NCBI RefSeq assembly: GCF_001428685.1
Contig: NZ_LMIK01000001.1
Span: 922,084-986,083, forward strand
Reading direction: 5' to 3'
DNA from: Lysobacter sp. Root76
Lineage (GTDB): Bacteria; Pseudomonadota; Gammaproteobacteria; Xanthomonadales; Xanthomonadaceae
DNA: 64,000 nt
The notes under the pieces were generated by a model. That model ran no database searches. It worked only from the letters and a program-made list of their open reading frames with translations, and was not told where the DNA came from. How positions within the stretch are numbered: position 1 is the first letter of the stretch; each line of letters opens with the position of its first letter. The position numbers and the translations under genes were made by a program. Of the stretch, positions 29,318-37,804 are shown piece after piece.

Positions 29318-29350
29318 CGTCCGGCGCGCTGGCCGCGCCGGACGTCTTGA
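29318..29350. terminator. Terminator hairpin between convergent genes
   Basis: CGTCCGGCGCG (29318-29328) pairs perfectly with CGCGCCGGACG (29334-29344), followed by TCTTGATT. It lies between the small membrane protein and the convergent sulfotransferase gene. Confidence 0.8.
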
Positions 29351-29379
29351 TTCCATCCGCGCCGGAACCCGGCGACCGC

Positions 29380-30003
29380 TCAGAACTCGTAGCCGAACAG
29401 TTCCAGGTCGCGCCGGTACAGCGCGGACACTCCGTCGATCAGTTCTGGATCGTAGTAGTCGCGATAGTGGCCGCGGCGCGAGCTGTTGATCACGCCCAGT
29501 TCGGTGGTGGGCAGCCCCAGGCGCGCGCAGATCGCGTCGTACGAGCCCTGCATGTCCTCGACCCGGCCGACCGTGTCGGCCAGCATTTCGCCGTCGGCGC
29601 CGGTGACGAAGCTGTGCTGCGGCACGAACAGGATGTGCTGCATCGGCCGCGCCTCGAACAGAATGTGCCGCATCACCCCTTTGGGATTGCGCGAGAACGC
29701 GTCGTTGGCGCGGGTCATGAACGCGCAGTAGGACACGAAGCGGTCGTAGGGATTGCGCACGAAGGCGAACTTCAGATAACCGCCGAACGCGTCCTCGCCG
29801 AGGAACGGCCGCACCTGCTGCAGGCTGATGTGGCCGTGGGTGATCGCGGCCAGTTCCTCGAACGGGAAGCGCTTGTTCACGAACAGCGCGACCTGCTCCA
29901 GATCGTCGGCGCTCATGTGCGCGCGCAGGGCCTGGCGCACCGAGTGGGTGCCGGTTTTGGGGATCGCGGCGAAGACGAAACGGTGCTGGTGGGAAATGAT
30001 CAT
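29380..30003 (-). CDS. Sulfotransferase family 2 protein
   Basis: A 207-residue PAPS-dependent sulfotransferase-type protein. The 5'-phosphosulfate loop FAAIPKTGTHSVRQAL (residues 10-25) and the 3'-phosphate segment FAFVRNPYDRFVSYC are well formed. A C-terminal HYRDYYDPELIDGVSALYRR helix is typical of bacterial family 2 members that sulfate carbohydrates. No signal peptide. Single gene, convergent with the small membrane protein. The acceptor is unknown. Confidence 0.88.
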   Translation of the reverse strand: MIISHQHRFVFAAIPKTGTHSVRQALRAHMSADDLEQVALFVNKRFPFEELAAITHGHISLQQVRPFLGEDAFGGYLKFAFVRNPYDRFVSYCAFMTRANDAFSRNPKGVMRHILFEARPMQHILFVPQHSFVTGADGEMLADTVGRVEDMQGSYDAICARLGLPTTELGVINSSRRGHYRDYYDPELIDGVSALYRRDLELFGYEF

Positions 30004-30097
30004 GCGCGTGGTCGCGGAGCGGTACGCCGATCATAGGCAATCCGGCGCCGGCGTCACACTGAGTAATTGCTCCAGTCCGCGCTAGGATGCTGGTCGT

Positions 30098-30748
30098 ATG
30101 CCCACCGCCCACGCCCACCACGGCTCGGTCCGCGAGGAGATCGCCAACGCGCTCACCCACGGCCTGGGCGCGACCGCCGCGCTCGCCGGCGGCGCGGTCC
30201 TGATCACCCTCGCGGCGCTGTACGGCAGCACCTGGCAATTGGCCGGCGCGATCGTGTTCGGCGTCAGCCTGCTGCTGCTGTACGTCGCCTCGACCCTGTA
30301 CCACGCGATCCAGCACCCGACCGCCAAGGCGCGGTTGAAGGTGTTCGACCACTGCGCGATCTACCTGCTGATCGCCGGCACCTACACCCCGTTCACCCTG
30401 GTCCTGCGCGGCCCTTGGGGCTGGGGCTTGTTCACCGCGATCTGGGTGCTGGCCTTCGCCGGCATCGTGTTCAAGCTGTTCTACACCGGCCGCTTCAAGT
30501 TGCTGTCGACCGCGATCTACATCGCGATGGGTTGGCTGGTGATCGTGGCGATCAAGCCGCTGATCGGCGCGCTCGACGCCTGGACCCTGGGCTGGCTGCT
30601 CGCCGGCGGCCTGAGCTACACGCTGGGCACCGTGTTCTACCACCGGCCCGCGCTGCCTTACTCGCATGCGATCTGGCATATGTTCGTGATCGGCGGCAGC
30701 GTCTGCCACTACGTCGCGGTCATGGCGCAGGTGATTCCCACGCGCTGA
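30098..30748 (+). CDS. Hemolysin III / PAQR family membrane protein
   Basis: A 216-residue, seven-helix inner-membrane protein of the YqfA/hemolysin III (PAQR) family. The metal-ligand motifs are recognisable: SVREEIANALTHGLGA, the S-H pattern in LYVASTLYHAIQHP with FDHCAIYLLIAGTYTPF, and the C-terminal HAIWHMFVIGGSVCHYVAV. The biochemical role is not settled for the family (membrane homeostasis or lipid hydrolase proposals). The gene stands alone, with no tight link to its neighbours. Confidence 0.92.
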   Translation: MPTAHAHHGSVREEIANALTHGLGATAALAGGAVLITLAALYGSTWQLAGAIVFGVSLLLLYVASTLYHAIQHPTAKARLKVFDHCAIYLLIAGTYTPFTLVLRGPWGWGLFTAIWVLAFAGIVFKLFYTGRFKLLSTAIYIAMGWLVIVAIKPLIGALDAWTLGWLLAGGLSYTLGTVFYHRPALPYSHAIWHMFVIGGSVCHYVAVMAQVIPTR

Positions 30749-30915
30749 GCCGACGCCGCGCTCATCTGCCTGAACCCCGCGCAACACGTTCACCTGCGCT
30801 TGACCGCCGACTGCGGATCGTGGGGCATCCGCATCAGGAAGGCGGCGGCGCGCGAACGACGGCGCCGACTCCGGACGGCACCGAGTCCGGACCGCTCCGG
30901 AACCGCCCCACACGC

Positions 30916-32919
30916 ATGAGCGCCAACGACCCCCACGCCGGCCGGGGCGACACCCGACCCGACATCGCCGCACATCCGAGCCCTGCGCAGCGCGCGGCGA
31001 TCGCGCTGCGGCGGCATCCCTGGTGCAGCGCCGCCGCGCTGATCCTGCTGGCCATCGCGCTCCTGGTGGCGCTGTGGGACTGGAACTGGCTGCGCGGCCC
31101 GATCGAGCGCCAGGTGCAGGCTCGCACCGGCCGCGATTTCGACATCGCCGGCGATCTCGACGTCGACCTGGGCTGGACCCCGACCATCCGCGCCGACGCG
31201 CTGCGCTTCGGCAATGCCGCGTGGTCGCAGCGACCGACCATGGCGGCCGCCGACCGCCTGCAGTTCAAAGTCGAACTGTTGCCGCTGCTGCGCGGCGAAG
31301 TGCGTATCCCCGAACTGCGCCTGAGCCGCCCGCGCCTGTATCTGGAAAACGATGCCAAGCAGGGCGGAAATTGGGTGTTCGGCGAATCCGGCGGCGATGC
31401 CCTGCAGTTGCGCCGGATCTGGATCGACCGCGGCGAGTTGAGCTTCCTCGACCCGTCCAGCCGCAGCGACATGCGCTTCGAGATCGCCAGCCAGGCAGCG
31501 CGCGCGGGCGACGACGCCGCGCCGATCGCCGCGCGCGGCAGCGGGCGCTGGAAAGGCAACCGTTTCACTCTGCAGGGACGCGCCGAATCGCCGTTGGAAC
31601 TGCGCGATCGCGAACGCCCGTACCAGGTCGACGTGCGCGCCAGCGCCGGCGCGACTCACGCGCATGCGCGCGGCAGCTTGCTCGATCCGCTGCGGCTGCG
31701 CGACTTCGACCTGCGCCTGGCCTTGTCGGGTCAGGACATGGCCGATCTGTATCCGCTGATCGGCGTGGCCACCCCGCCGACCCCGCCCTATGCGCTCGAC
31801 GGCCGCTTGCGCCGCGATATCGCCGGCACCCACACCACCTGGCACTACGACGGCTTCACCGGCAAGGTCGGCGACAGCGACCTGTCCGGCCGCGCCAGCG
31901 TCGAGAGCGGCGGCGCCCGTCCCTATCTGCGCGCCGACCTGCACTCGCGCCGGCTCGATTTCGACGACCTGTCCGGCTTCGTCGGCGCCGCGCCGCAGAC
32001 CGGCGGCGGCGAATCCAGCAATGCCGAACTCGCGGCGCAAGCCGCGCGCGAACGTGCCAGCGCGCGCGTGCTGCCCGACAAGCCCTACCGCCTGGACAAG
32101 CTGCGCGCGATGGACGCCGACGTGCGCTGGAAGGCGCAGCGCATCAACGCCCCGGGTTGGCCGATCGACGACATGGACGCGAACCTGCTGCTGGAAGGCG
32201 GAGTCCTGCGGCTGCAGCCGCTGGATTTCGGCGTCGCCGACGGCCGCATCCGCTCGACCGTGCACATGGACGCGCGCCGTCCGACCATCGCGACCCGCGC
32301 CGAGATCGACGCGCGCGGCCTGACCCTGGCCAAGCTGATGCCGACGGTGGAACTGGCGCGCGACGCGATCGGCAAGGTCGGCGGCCGGGTCGTGCTCGAC
32401 GGCGAAGGCAATTCGATCGCCGCCATGCTCGGCAGCAGCGACGGCGACGTCGCGATCGGCATGGGTCCGGGACGGATCAGCAACCTGCTGATGGAATACA
32501 CCGGCATCGACATCGCCGAGATCGTCAAATTCAAGCTCAGCCACGACCGCCAGATCCCGATCCGCTGCGCGTTCGGCGACTTCGACGTGCGCGACGGCCT
32601 GATGCACAGCCGTGCGCTAGCGTTCGACACCAGCGACACCATCCTGATCGGCGAAGGCGATATCAATCTGCGCGACGAAACCCTGGACCTGACCGTCCGC
32701 GCGCGGCCGAAAGACCGAAGCCTGCTGGCGCTGCGCTCGCCGTTGAAGGTCAGCGGCACGTTCAAGCATCCCAGCGCCAAGCCCGACTACGCGCGCGTGG
32801 GCCTGCGCGGCGCGGTGGCCCTGACGCTGGCCACGATCGCTCCGCCGGCGGCCTTGCTGGCGACGATAGAATGGGGACCGGGCAAGGACGCGGCCTGCGG
32901 CGGCCATTACGCACGCTAA
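30916..32919 (+). CDS. AsmA family protein
   Basis: A 667-residue AsmA-like protein, a long periplasmic bridge-type lipid transport or outer-membrane assembly factor anchored in the inner membrane. A short cytosolic leader precedes one transmembrane helix (SAAALILLAIALLVALWDW). The AsmA front follows: IERQVQARTGRDFDIAGDLD, TIRADALRFGNAAW and VRIPELRLSRPRLYLE. The conserved C-terminal part is ISNLLMEYTGIDIAEIVKFK, IPIRCAFGDFDVRDGLMHSR and DETLDLTVRARPKDRSLL. The ATG at 30916 gives the usual topology; the frame is open further upstream but has no supporting start. Confidence 0.92.
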   Translation: MSANDPHAGRGDTRPDIAAHPSPAQRAAIALRRHPWCSAAALILLAIALLVALWDWNWLRGPIERQVQARTGRDFDIAGDLDVDLGWTPTIRADALRFGNAAWSQRPTMAAADRLQFKVELLPLLRGEVRIPELRLSRPRLYLENDAKQGGNWVFGESGGDALQLRRIWIDRGELSFLDPSSRSDMRFEIASQAARAGDDAAPIAARGSGRWKGNRFTLQGRAESPLELRDRERPYQVDVRASAGATHAHARGSLLDPLRLRDFDLRLALSGQDMADLYPLIGVATPPTPPYALDGRLRRDIAGTHTTWHYDGFTGKVGDSDLSGRASVESGGARPYLRADLHSRRLDFDDLSGFVGAAPQTGGGESSNAELAAQAARERASARVLPDKPYRLDKLRAMDADVRWKAQRINAPGWPIDDMDANLLLEGGVLRLQPLDFGVADGRIRSTVHMDARRPTIATRAEIDARGLTLAKLMPTVELARDAIGKVGGRVVLDGEGNSIAAMLGSSDGDVAIGMGPGRISNLLMEYTGIDIAEIVKFKLSHDRQIPIRCAFGDFDVRDGLMHSRALAFDTSDTILIGEGDINLRDETLDLTVRARPKDRSLLALRSPLKVSGTFKHPSAKPDYARVGLRGAVALTLATIAPPAALLATIEWGPGKDAACGGHYAR

Positions 32920-32970
32920 TCGGCGCCGCTGGATGCGGGTCGGTCCGGCGCGGATCGCTCAGCCAGCAAC

Positions 32971-32998
32971 GCTCAGCTGGCGATGCTCAACTGGCGAT
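32971..32998. repeat. Two tandem 14-base repeats at the 3' end of the CBS gene
   Basis: GCTCAGCTGGCGAT is followed directly by GCTCAACTGGCGAT, one mismatch. The second copy covers the stop codon and last codons of the CBS-domain gene. Confidence 0.7.
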
Positions 32999-33415
32999 GT
33001 AGCGCTGCAACTGGTCGAGTTCGAGCTGCTGGTCCTCGATCACCGCCTTGACCAGGTCGCCGATCGAAACCACGCCCACCACCTGCCCGCCCTGCACCAC
33101 CGGCAGGTGGCGGATGCGGCGGTCGGTGACGATCTGCATGCAGCGCTCGGCGCTGTCGTCCAGGCCGACGCTGAGCACTTCGACGGTCATGATGTCGCGC
33201 ACCGGCGTGTCCGCCGATGAGCGGCCCTGCAGCACGATCTTGCGCGCGTAATCGCGCTCGGACAGGATCCCGGCCAATCGCGGGCCTTCCATTACCAATA
33301 CCGCGCCGATGCGCTTTTCGGCCATCAGCCGGATCGCGTCGATGACCGGCGCGTCCGGACCGATCGCGAACACTTCAGACGCTTTCGCTTCGAGCAGTTG
33401 CCGTACGGTACGCAT
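32987..33415 (-). CDS. Tandem CBS-domain protein
   Basis: A 142-residue protein made only of a CBS pair: MRTVRQLLEAKASEVFAIGP through RIGAVLVMEGPRLAGILSERD, then VRDIMTVEVLSVGLDDSAER and RRIRHLPVVQGGQVVGVVSIGDLVKAVI. CBS pairs bind adenine nucleotides and sense cell energy state. The start is inside the 3' end of the upstream glycosyltransferase gene (41-base overlap), with GGAGAAGG just before the ATG. The partner it regulates is unknown. Confidence 0.93.
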   Translation of the reverse strand: MRTVRQLLEAKASEVFAIGPDAPVIDAIRLMAEKRIGAVLVMEGPRLAGILSERDYARKIVLQGRSSADTPVRDIMTVEVLSVGLDDSAERCMQIVTDRRIRHLPVVQGGQVVGVVSIGDLVKAVIEDQQLELDQLQRYIAS

Positions 33416-34427
33416 GGCCTTCTCCTTCCGCGATCTGGGACGGGGGCAGCGAGCCCTGACCCGAGGATACTCCTGCCGCCGGCCACCAGGTGTCTACGAG
33501 GTAGAGCGGCCGCTGCTTGGATTCTTCGTACAAGCGACCCAGGTATTCGCCTATCAGGCCCAGCGCGATCAGTTGCACGCCGCCCAGGAACAGGATCACC
33601 GCCATCATGGTCGGCCAACCGGCGACCGGGTCGCCCCACAGCAGCGCCTTGGCCACGACCCAGACGCCGAAGCCGAACGCGAACAGCGCGGTCGCCAGAC
33701 CCAGGTAGGTCGCCAGCCGCAGCGGCGCGGTCGAGAAACTGGTGATGCCTTCCAGCGCAAGGTTCCACAGCCGCCAGAAATTGAACTTGCTGGCGCCGGC
33801 CACGCGCGCCTCGCGGTGATAGGGCAGCGCGACCCGGTTGTAGCCGACCCAGCCGAACAGGCCCTTCATGAAACGGTGACGTTCGCGCAGCTGGTGCAGG
33901 CCGGCCAGGGCGCGTTCCGACAGCAGGCGGAAGTCGCCGGTGTCGGCCGGGATCGGGGTCTTGGACAGCCGCCCGATCACCCGATAGAAGGCGTGCGCGG
34001 TGGTGCGCTTGATCCAGCCCTCGCCTTCGCGTTCGATGCGGGTGCCGTAGACGTCGTCGTAGCCTTCGCGCCATTTGACGATGAAGGCCGGGATCAGTTC
34101 CGGCGGATCCTGGCCGTCGGCGTCCAGGATCAGGGCGGCGCCGCGCTCGACCCGGTCCAGGCCGGCGGTCAGCGCCAGCTCCTTGCCGAAGTTGCGCGAC
34201 AAGCGCAGCAGCGCGACCCGCGGATCGGCGGCGGCGATACCTTCCAGCACCGTCCAGGTGCCGTCGCGGCTGCCGTCGTCGACGTAGAGCACGCGGCCCT
34301 CGACGCCGTCGGCGGCGACCGCATCCAGCGCCGCGGCGATGCGCGGTTGCAGCAGCGGCAGGCTGTCGGCCTCGTTGTAGGCGGCGACGACGACGGTGAG
34401 CAGATCGCGATTCATGCGTTCAATCAT
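33375..34427 (-). CDS. GT2 glycosyltransferase of the undecaprenyl-phosphate sugar (GtrB/ArnC) type
   Basis: Moves a sugar from a nucleotide donor to undecaprenyl phosphate on the inner face of the membrane. The 350-residue protein has the GT2 A-fold (VVVAAYNEADSLPLL, VLYVDDGSRDGTW, metal motif ILDADGQDPPE) and the DTGDFRLLSERAL segment. Two C-terminal transmembrane helices follow (ATALFAFGFGVWVVAKALLW and MMAVILFLGGVQLIALGLIGEYLGR). This is the GtrB/DPM-like layout of O-antigen or lipid A modification. The last 41 bases overlap the CBS gene. A second ATG at 34415 (MNRDLL) is an alternative start. Confidence 0.92.
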   Translation of the reverse strand: MIERMNRDLLTVVVAAYNEADSLPLLQPRIAAALDAVAADGVEGRVLYVDDGSRDGTWTVLEGIAAADPRVALLRLSRNFGKELALTAGLDRVERGAALILDADGQDPPELIPAFIVKWREGYDDVYGTRIEREGEGWIKRTTAHAFYRVIGRLSKTPIPADTGDFRLLSERALAGLHQLRERHRFMKGLFGWVGYNRVALPYHREARVAGASKFNFWRLWNLALEGITSFSTAPLRLATYLGLATALFAFGFGVWVVAKALLWGDPVAGWPTMMAVILFLGGVQLIALGLIGEYLGRLYEESKQRPLYLVDTWWPAAGVSSGQGSLPPSQIAEGEGHAYRTATARSESV

Positions 34428-34500
34428 AGCCGCCGGGCGCGACGGCGGTGTGCGCAGGCTTGGCCGGAATCGCGCCGCGGCCCAGCCCCCGCGGGCGCGC

Positions 34501-35253
34501 TCAGTCGATCTGCTTGAGGTAGCCGTTGCCGCCGATGTAGCGCATCTGGCGCTGGATCGCGTTGGCGCGGCGCTGCACGTAAGGACCGGGGCGGGCGATG
34601 CTGTAGCGCCTGGGGTTGGGCAGTGCCGCGGCCATGCGCGCGGCTTCGGCCGGGCTCAGGCGCGAGGCGTCCTTGCGGTAATAGGTGCGGGCGGCGGCCT
34701 GGGCGCCGTACACGCCGTCGCCGAACTCGGCGATGTTGGCGTAGACCTCGATGATGCGGTGCTTGGGCCACATCAGCTCGATCAGCAGGGTGTACCAAGC
34801 CTCGATGCCCTTGCGCACCCAGCTGCGGCCGCTCCACAGGAACAGGTTCTTCGCGGTCTGCTGGCTTATGGTGCTGCCGCCGCGGACCTTGCGGCCGCGC
34901 GCGTTGCTCTTGCGCGCCTTCTCGATGGCCTTGAGGTCGAAGCCGAAGTGCTCGGCGAAGTTCTGGTCCTCCGAGGCGACCAGCGCGACCGGCACGTTGG
35001 ACGAGATCTCGTCCAGGTCGCGCCAGTCGTAGGCGACGCGGAAGCCGAAATCGCCGCTGCCCCAGGCCTCGAACTGGCGCGCGACCATGAAGGCGCTGAG
35101 CGGCGGATCGATGAAGCGCAGCACCGCGACCTGCAGGATCGAGGCGGCCAGGAACAGGAAAGGCAGCGCCAGCAGCCAGCGCAGCCAACGGCGTCGGCGG
35201 CGGGGCGCCGCCGCTGCAGGGACGGACTCATTCACGACTTGCACTGCCTGCAC
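34501..35253 (-). CDS. mtgA: Monofunctional peptidoglycan glycosyltransferase
   Basis: Polymerises lipid II into glycan strands in the periplasm. The product of about 250 residues has one N-terminal membrane helix ([20 protein letters not shown]) and a GT51 domain. Motifs are [17 protein letters not shown] with the catalytic glutamate, [40 protein letters not shown] and [18 protein letters not shown]. The start is one of three GTG codons (35253, 35244, 35235); 35253 has the best purine-rich site (GGGG). The reading frame is open much further upstream over hslO, but that part is not coding. Confidence 0.94.
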   Translation of the reverse strand: MQAVQVVNESVPAAAAPRRRRRWLRWLLALPFLFLAASILQVAVLRFIDPPLSAFMVARQFEAWGSGDFGFRVAYDWRDLDEISSNVPVALVASEDQNFAEHFGFDLKAIEKARKSNARGRKVRGGSTISQQTAKNLFLWSGRSWVRKGIEAWYTLLIELMWPKHRIIEVYANIAEFGDGVYGAQAAARTYYRKDASRLSPAEAARMAAALPNPRRYSIARPGPYVQRRANAIQRQMRYIGGNGYLKQID

Positions 35254-35352
35254 TCCATCCCCATCTAGCCCGGTCTCCCCTTTCACGCGGTCGCCCGCAT
35301 TATCCGCGATCGGATAAGAATGCAGCACGCACCGCGCCGCACGAGTCCCGCA

Positions 35353-36300
35353 ATGAACGACGCCACCCCCGCCCCCACCGACGCCGCCCGCGACGACCGC
35401 GACCGCCTGACCCGGTTCCTGATCGAAGGCGCCGGCGTGCGCGGCGTGCGCGTGCACCTGGACCAGACCTGGCGCCAGATCCGCGAACGCGCCGAGTATC
35501 CGCCCGCGGCGGCCGAGCTGCTGGGCGAGGCCGCGGCCGCGGCTGCGCTGTTCACCGGCCATGCCAAGGTCGAGGGCCGGCTGTCCGTGCAACTGCGCGG
35601 CGAGGGCGCCCTGCGCACCCTGTTCGCCGAATGCACCGCGGCCGGCACCCTGCGCGGCATCGCCCAGCTGGCCGAGGAGGGCGGCGAGGTCTCGCGCGAC
35701 CTGCGCCAGCTCGGCCCGGACGCGGTCCTGGCGATCACCATCGAGAACCCGCCGATCGGCAGCCGCGCCGGCGGCGACCGCGACCCGGCCCGCTACCAGG
35801 GCCTGGTGGCGCTGGACTCGGATTCGCTCAGCGGCGCCTTCGAGGACTATTTCCGCCAGTCCGAACAGCTGCCGACCCGGCTGCTGCTGGTCGCCGACGA
35901 GCGCCAGGCCGCCGGCCTGATGCTGCAGAAGCTGCCCGGCGACGGCGGCGACGAGGACGGCTGGGCCCGGGTCGGGGCCCTGTTCGACACCCTCCGGCCC
36001 GGCGAACTGCTGGATTGGGATACCGCCACCCTGTTGACCCGCCTGTTCCACGAGGAAGGGATCCAGCTGCTGGGCGGCAAGGCCCTGAGCTTCGCCTGCT
36101 CCTGTTCGCGCGAACGGGTCGAGGCCATGCTGGTCTCGCTGGGCCAGCAGGAGGCCGAAGCGGCGGCCGCCGCGGCCGATGGCGAGGCCCATATCCGTTG
36201 CGAGTTCTGTGGCCAGAGCTATCGTTTCGGCGCTGAGCAGATCGGCCGCCTGTTCGCGGTCGCGGCCGCCGAAGTGGCAGGCCCGGACCGCCTGCAATAG
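35353..36300 (+). CDS. hslO: Hsp33 redox-regulated chaperone
   Basis: Hsp33 is a holdase activated by oxidative unfolding. The 315-residue protein has the typical N-terminal core ([40 protein letters not shown]). The C-terminal zinc switch uses CSC at 249/251 and CEFC at 283/286, the CxC...CxxC pattern that senses HOCl or peroxide plus heat. I prefer ATG 35353 (MNDATPAP), though ATG 35320 in the same frame would add eleven residues. It is divergent from mtgA, with about 100 bases between them. Confidence 0.95.
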   Translation: MNDATPAPTDAARDDRDRLTRFLIEGAGVRGVRVHLDQTWRQIRERAEYPPAAAELLGEAAAAAALFTGHAKVEGRLSVQLRGEGALRTLFAECTAAGTLRGIAQLAEEGGEVSRDLRQLGPDAVLAITIENPPIGSRAGGDRDPARYQGLVALDSDSLSGAFEDYFRQSEQLPTRLLLVADERQAAGLMLQKLPGDGGDEDGWARVGALFDTLRPGELLDWDTATLLTRLFHEEGIQLLGGKALSFACSCSRERVEAMLVSLGQQEAEAAAAAADGEAHIRCEFCGQSYRFGAEQIGRLFAVAAAEVAGPDRLQ

Positions 36301-36323
36301 GGCCTTCACACCGTCGTCTCGGT

Positions 36324-36352
36324 TTGTTAAATAAACATAAACCGTCTATAGT
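36324..36352 (+). promoter_or_regulatory. Sigma-70-type promoter for the outer-membrane-like protein gene
   Basis: TTGTTA (36324-36329), a 17-base spacer and TATAGT (36347-36352) form a good sigma-70 pair. They lie in an AT-rich patch 55 bases before the next gene's ATG. Confidence 0.7.
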
Positions 36353-36406
36353 CTTCATCCAGGTTCTAGGGGAACTTGACCGGCCCAACCCGGTCGTATC
36401 GTCACC

Positions 36407-37261
36407 ATGCTCACGCGCTCGCTACGCCTGTCGTTTGCCCTGATGCTCGCCTTCGGCGCGGCGTCCGGCGCGCATGCGCAGTCGTCCAAGCGCGGCGACA
36501 CGACGTATCTGCCGGTCTGGAACCAGTCCAACGGCAAGGTCGAATACCTGCTGCAACTCGAACCCACCAACGCCCCGGTCGCCGGCGCGCGCTGGCGTGT
36601 CGGCAGCAATTCGCTCGATGCCGCATTCGGCCTCGATGCGGGCGACACCCTGGGGCTGGTCTGCGATCGCAAGACCGGCCTCGCCGGCGCGATCGGCAAC
36701 CTCGCCAATCACTGCATGCTCGCCGCGCTCGATGAAGACGACCGCGGCGGTGCGCGTCAGGTGTCCGCGGGTGCGGCATTGAGCCGCCCCGGCGGCAAGA
36801 TCGGGCTCACCGTCGGCGCCGGCAAGGACAATCTGCCCGCCTGGCTGAGTCCGAACGGCCGCAACAGCAAGCTCGACCAGCACACCCTGACCGTCTACGG
36901 CCAGAAGAACATCGGCCGCGAGGCCACGGTGTCGATCGGCGGCACCTGGGCGCGCGCGCGCCTGATTCCCGCCGGCGAAATGCCGACCATCGCCGACCGC
37001 TGGAACAGCAAGAGCCTCACCATCGGCGCCGGCTACGGCAACTTCGGCGCCAACATCGTCGGCCGCGTGGTCGACACCCCCGGCCAGCCGGGTCAGTGGG
37101 AAGGCCTGGGCGTCGGCCTGACCTGGCGCACCCCGTGGAGCGGACAGCTCTCGGTCGGCGCCGAGAACGTGATCACCCGCGGCAAGAACCCGTTCGCGCC
37201 GGGCAACAGCGACAAGGACGAAGGCACCGTGCCCTACGTCCGCTACGAGCAGGACCTCTAA
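36407..37261 (+). CDS. Exported protein, probably outer-membrane beta-barrel, unknown function
   Basis: A 284-residue protein with a clear signal peptide (MLTRSLRLSFALMLAFGAASGAHA). The mature part is rich in alternating polar/hydrophobic strands with repeated glycine (VSIGGTWARARLIP, SLTIGAGYGNFGANIVGRVV, WEGLGVGLTWRTPWSGQLSVGAEN). It looks like a small outer-membrane barrel or porin-like protein, but it ends in YEQDL rather than a terminal Phe/Trp, so this is not certain. I do not recognise a named family. A good promoter precedes it. Confidence 0.7.
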   Translation: MLTRSLRLSFALMLAFGAASGAHAQSSKRGDTTYLPVWNQSNGKVEYLLQLEPTNAPVAGARWRVGSNSLDAAFGLDAGDTLGLVCDRKTGLAGAIGNLANHCMLAALDEDDRGGARQVSAGAALSRPGGKIGLTVGAGKDNLPAWLSPNGRNSKLDQHTLTVYGQKNIGREATVSIGGTWARARLIPAGEMPTIADRWNSKSLTIGAGYGNFGANIVGRVVDTPGQPGQWEGLGVGLTWRTPWSGQLSVGAENVITRGKNPFAPGNSDKDEGTVPYVRYEQDL

Positions 37262-37804
37262 GCAGGCTCCTCGCCGGCACCGCGATCGCGGTGCCTCTCC
37301 GTTCCGTTTCGCAGCTTCCGGGCATCTTGGTGCCGCGTTGAACGTGCCTCGTCAGTCACGATCGGCATGCTCATTCGCGCAGTCGACCCAGCCTCGTGAA
37401 CACAGGCGACGCCCTCGGCCGCCCGCGACCGACGCCGTGCCGTAGTTCCGCGACCGGCAAGCCGGACAGGGCTCCGTCGCCGATGCGCCAGTCCGGTTCC
37501 GCGTCTCGTTTCTTGCCCTGCCCGACGCCCACGCGGCGCAATTCCATAGAGCGCCCAGCCATTTCGATCCGGGTTAAAACTTCAACACGTTTGCGTACTT
37601 AGGCGGCTGAATGCGGCATAGGGCCGCTTGTGGGCAACGCCAGCTGAATGAAGTGAAGAATTTGTCAAAACTCGACATTTAACGACACTTTAATTTTTGC
37701 CATCTCATCGGTACGATCCAGCGCACCTTGCTGGAATTGGCGTCTTGCTTGACTCCGCCGGCTTGGTCCCATGGGTACCACCATTCCGATTTCTGGAGAG
37801 AGAG
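37262..37804. other. 543-base intergenic region upstream of the first TonB receptor
   Basis: I see no gene. The first 300 bases are GC-rich without recognisable signals. From about 37565 the DNA becomes AT-rich and carries the promoter-like element shared with the second receptor (37679-37717). The ribosome site GGAGAG lies at 37795-37800. Confidence 0.75.
37679..37717 (+). promoter_or_regulatory. TonB-receptor promoter element, copy 1
   Basis: TTAACGACACTTTAATT (37679-37695) followed by TACGAT at 37712. The same element with the same 33-base offset occurs before the next receptor (40780-40818). The TTTAAT at 37689 lies 17 bases upstream of TACGAT, so this may be a promoter with a regulator box attached. 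Confidence 0.65.

Noticed and set aside
35254..36309. Upstream extension of the mtgA frame over hslO
   Set aside because: It is antisense to a clear Hsp33 gene and starts far before the membrane helix.
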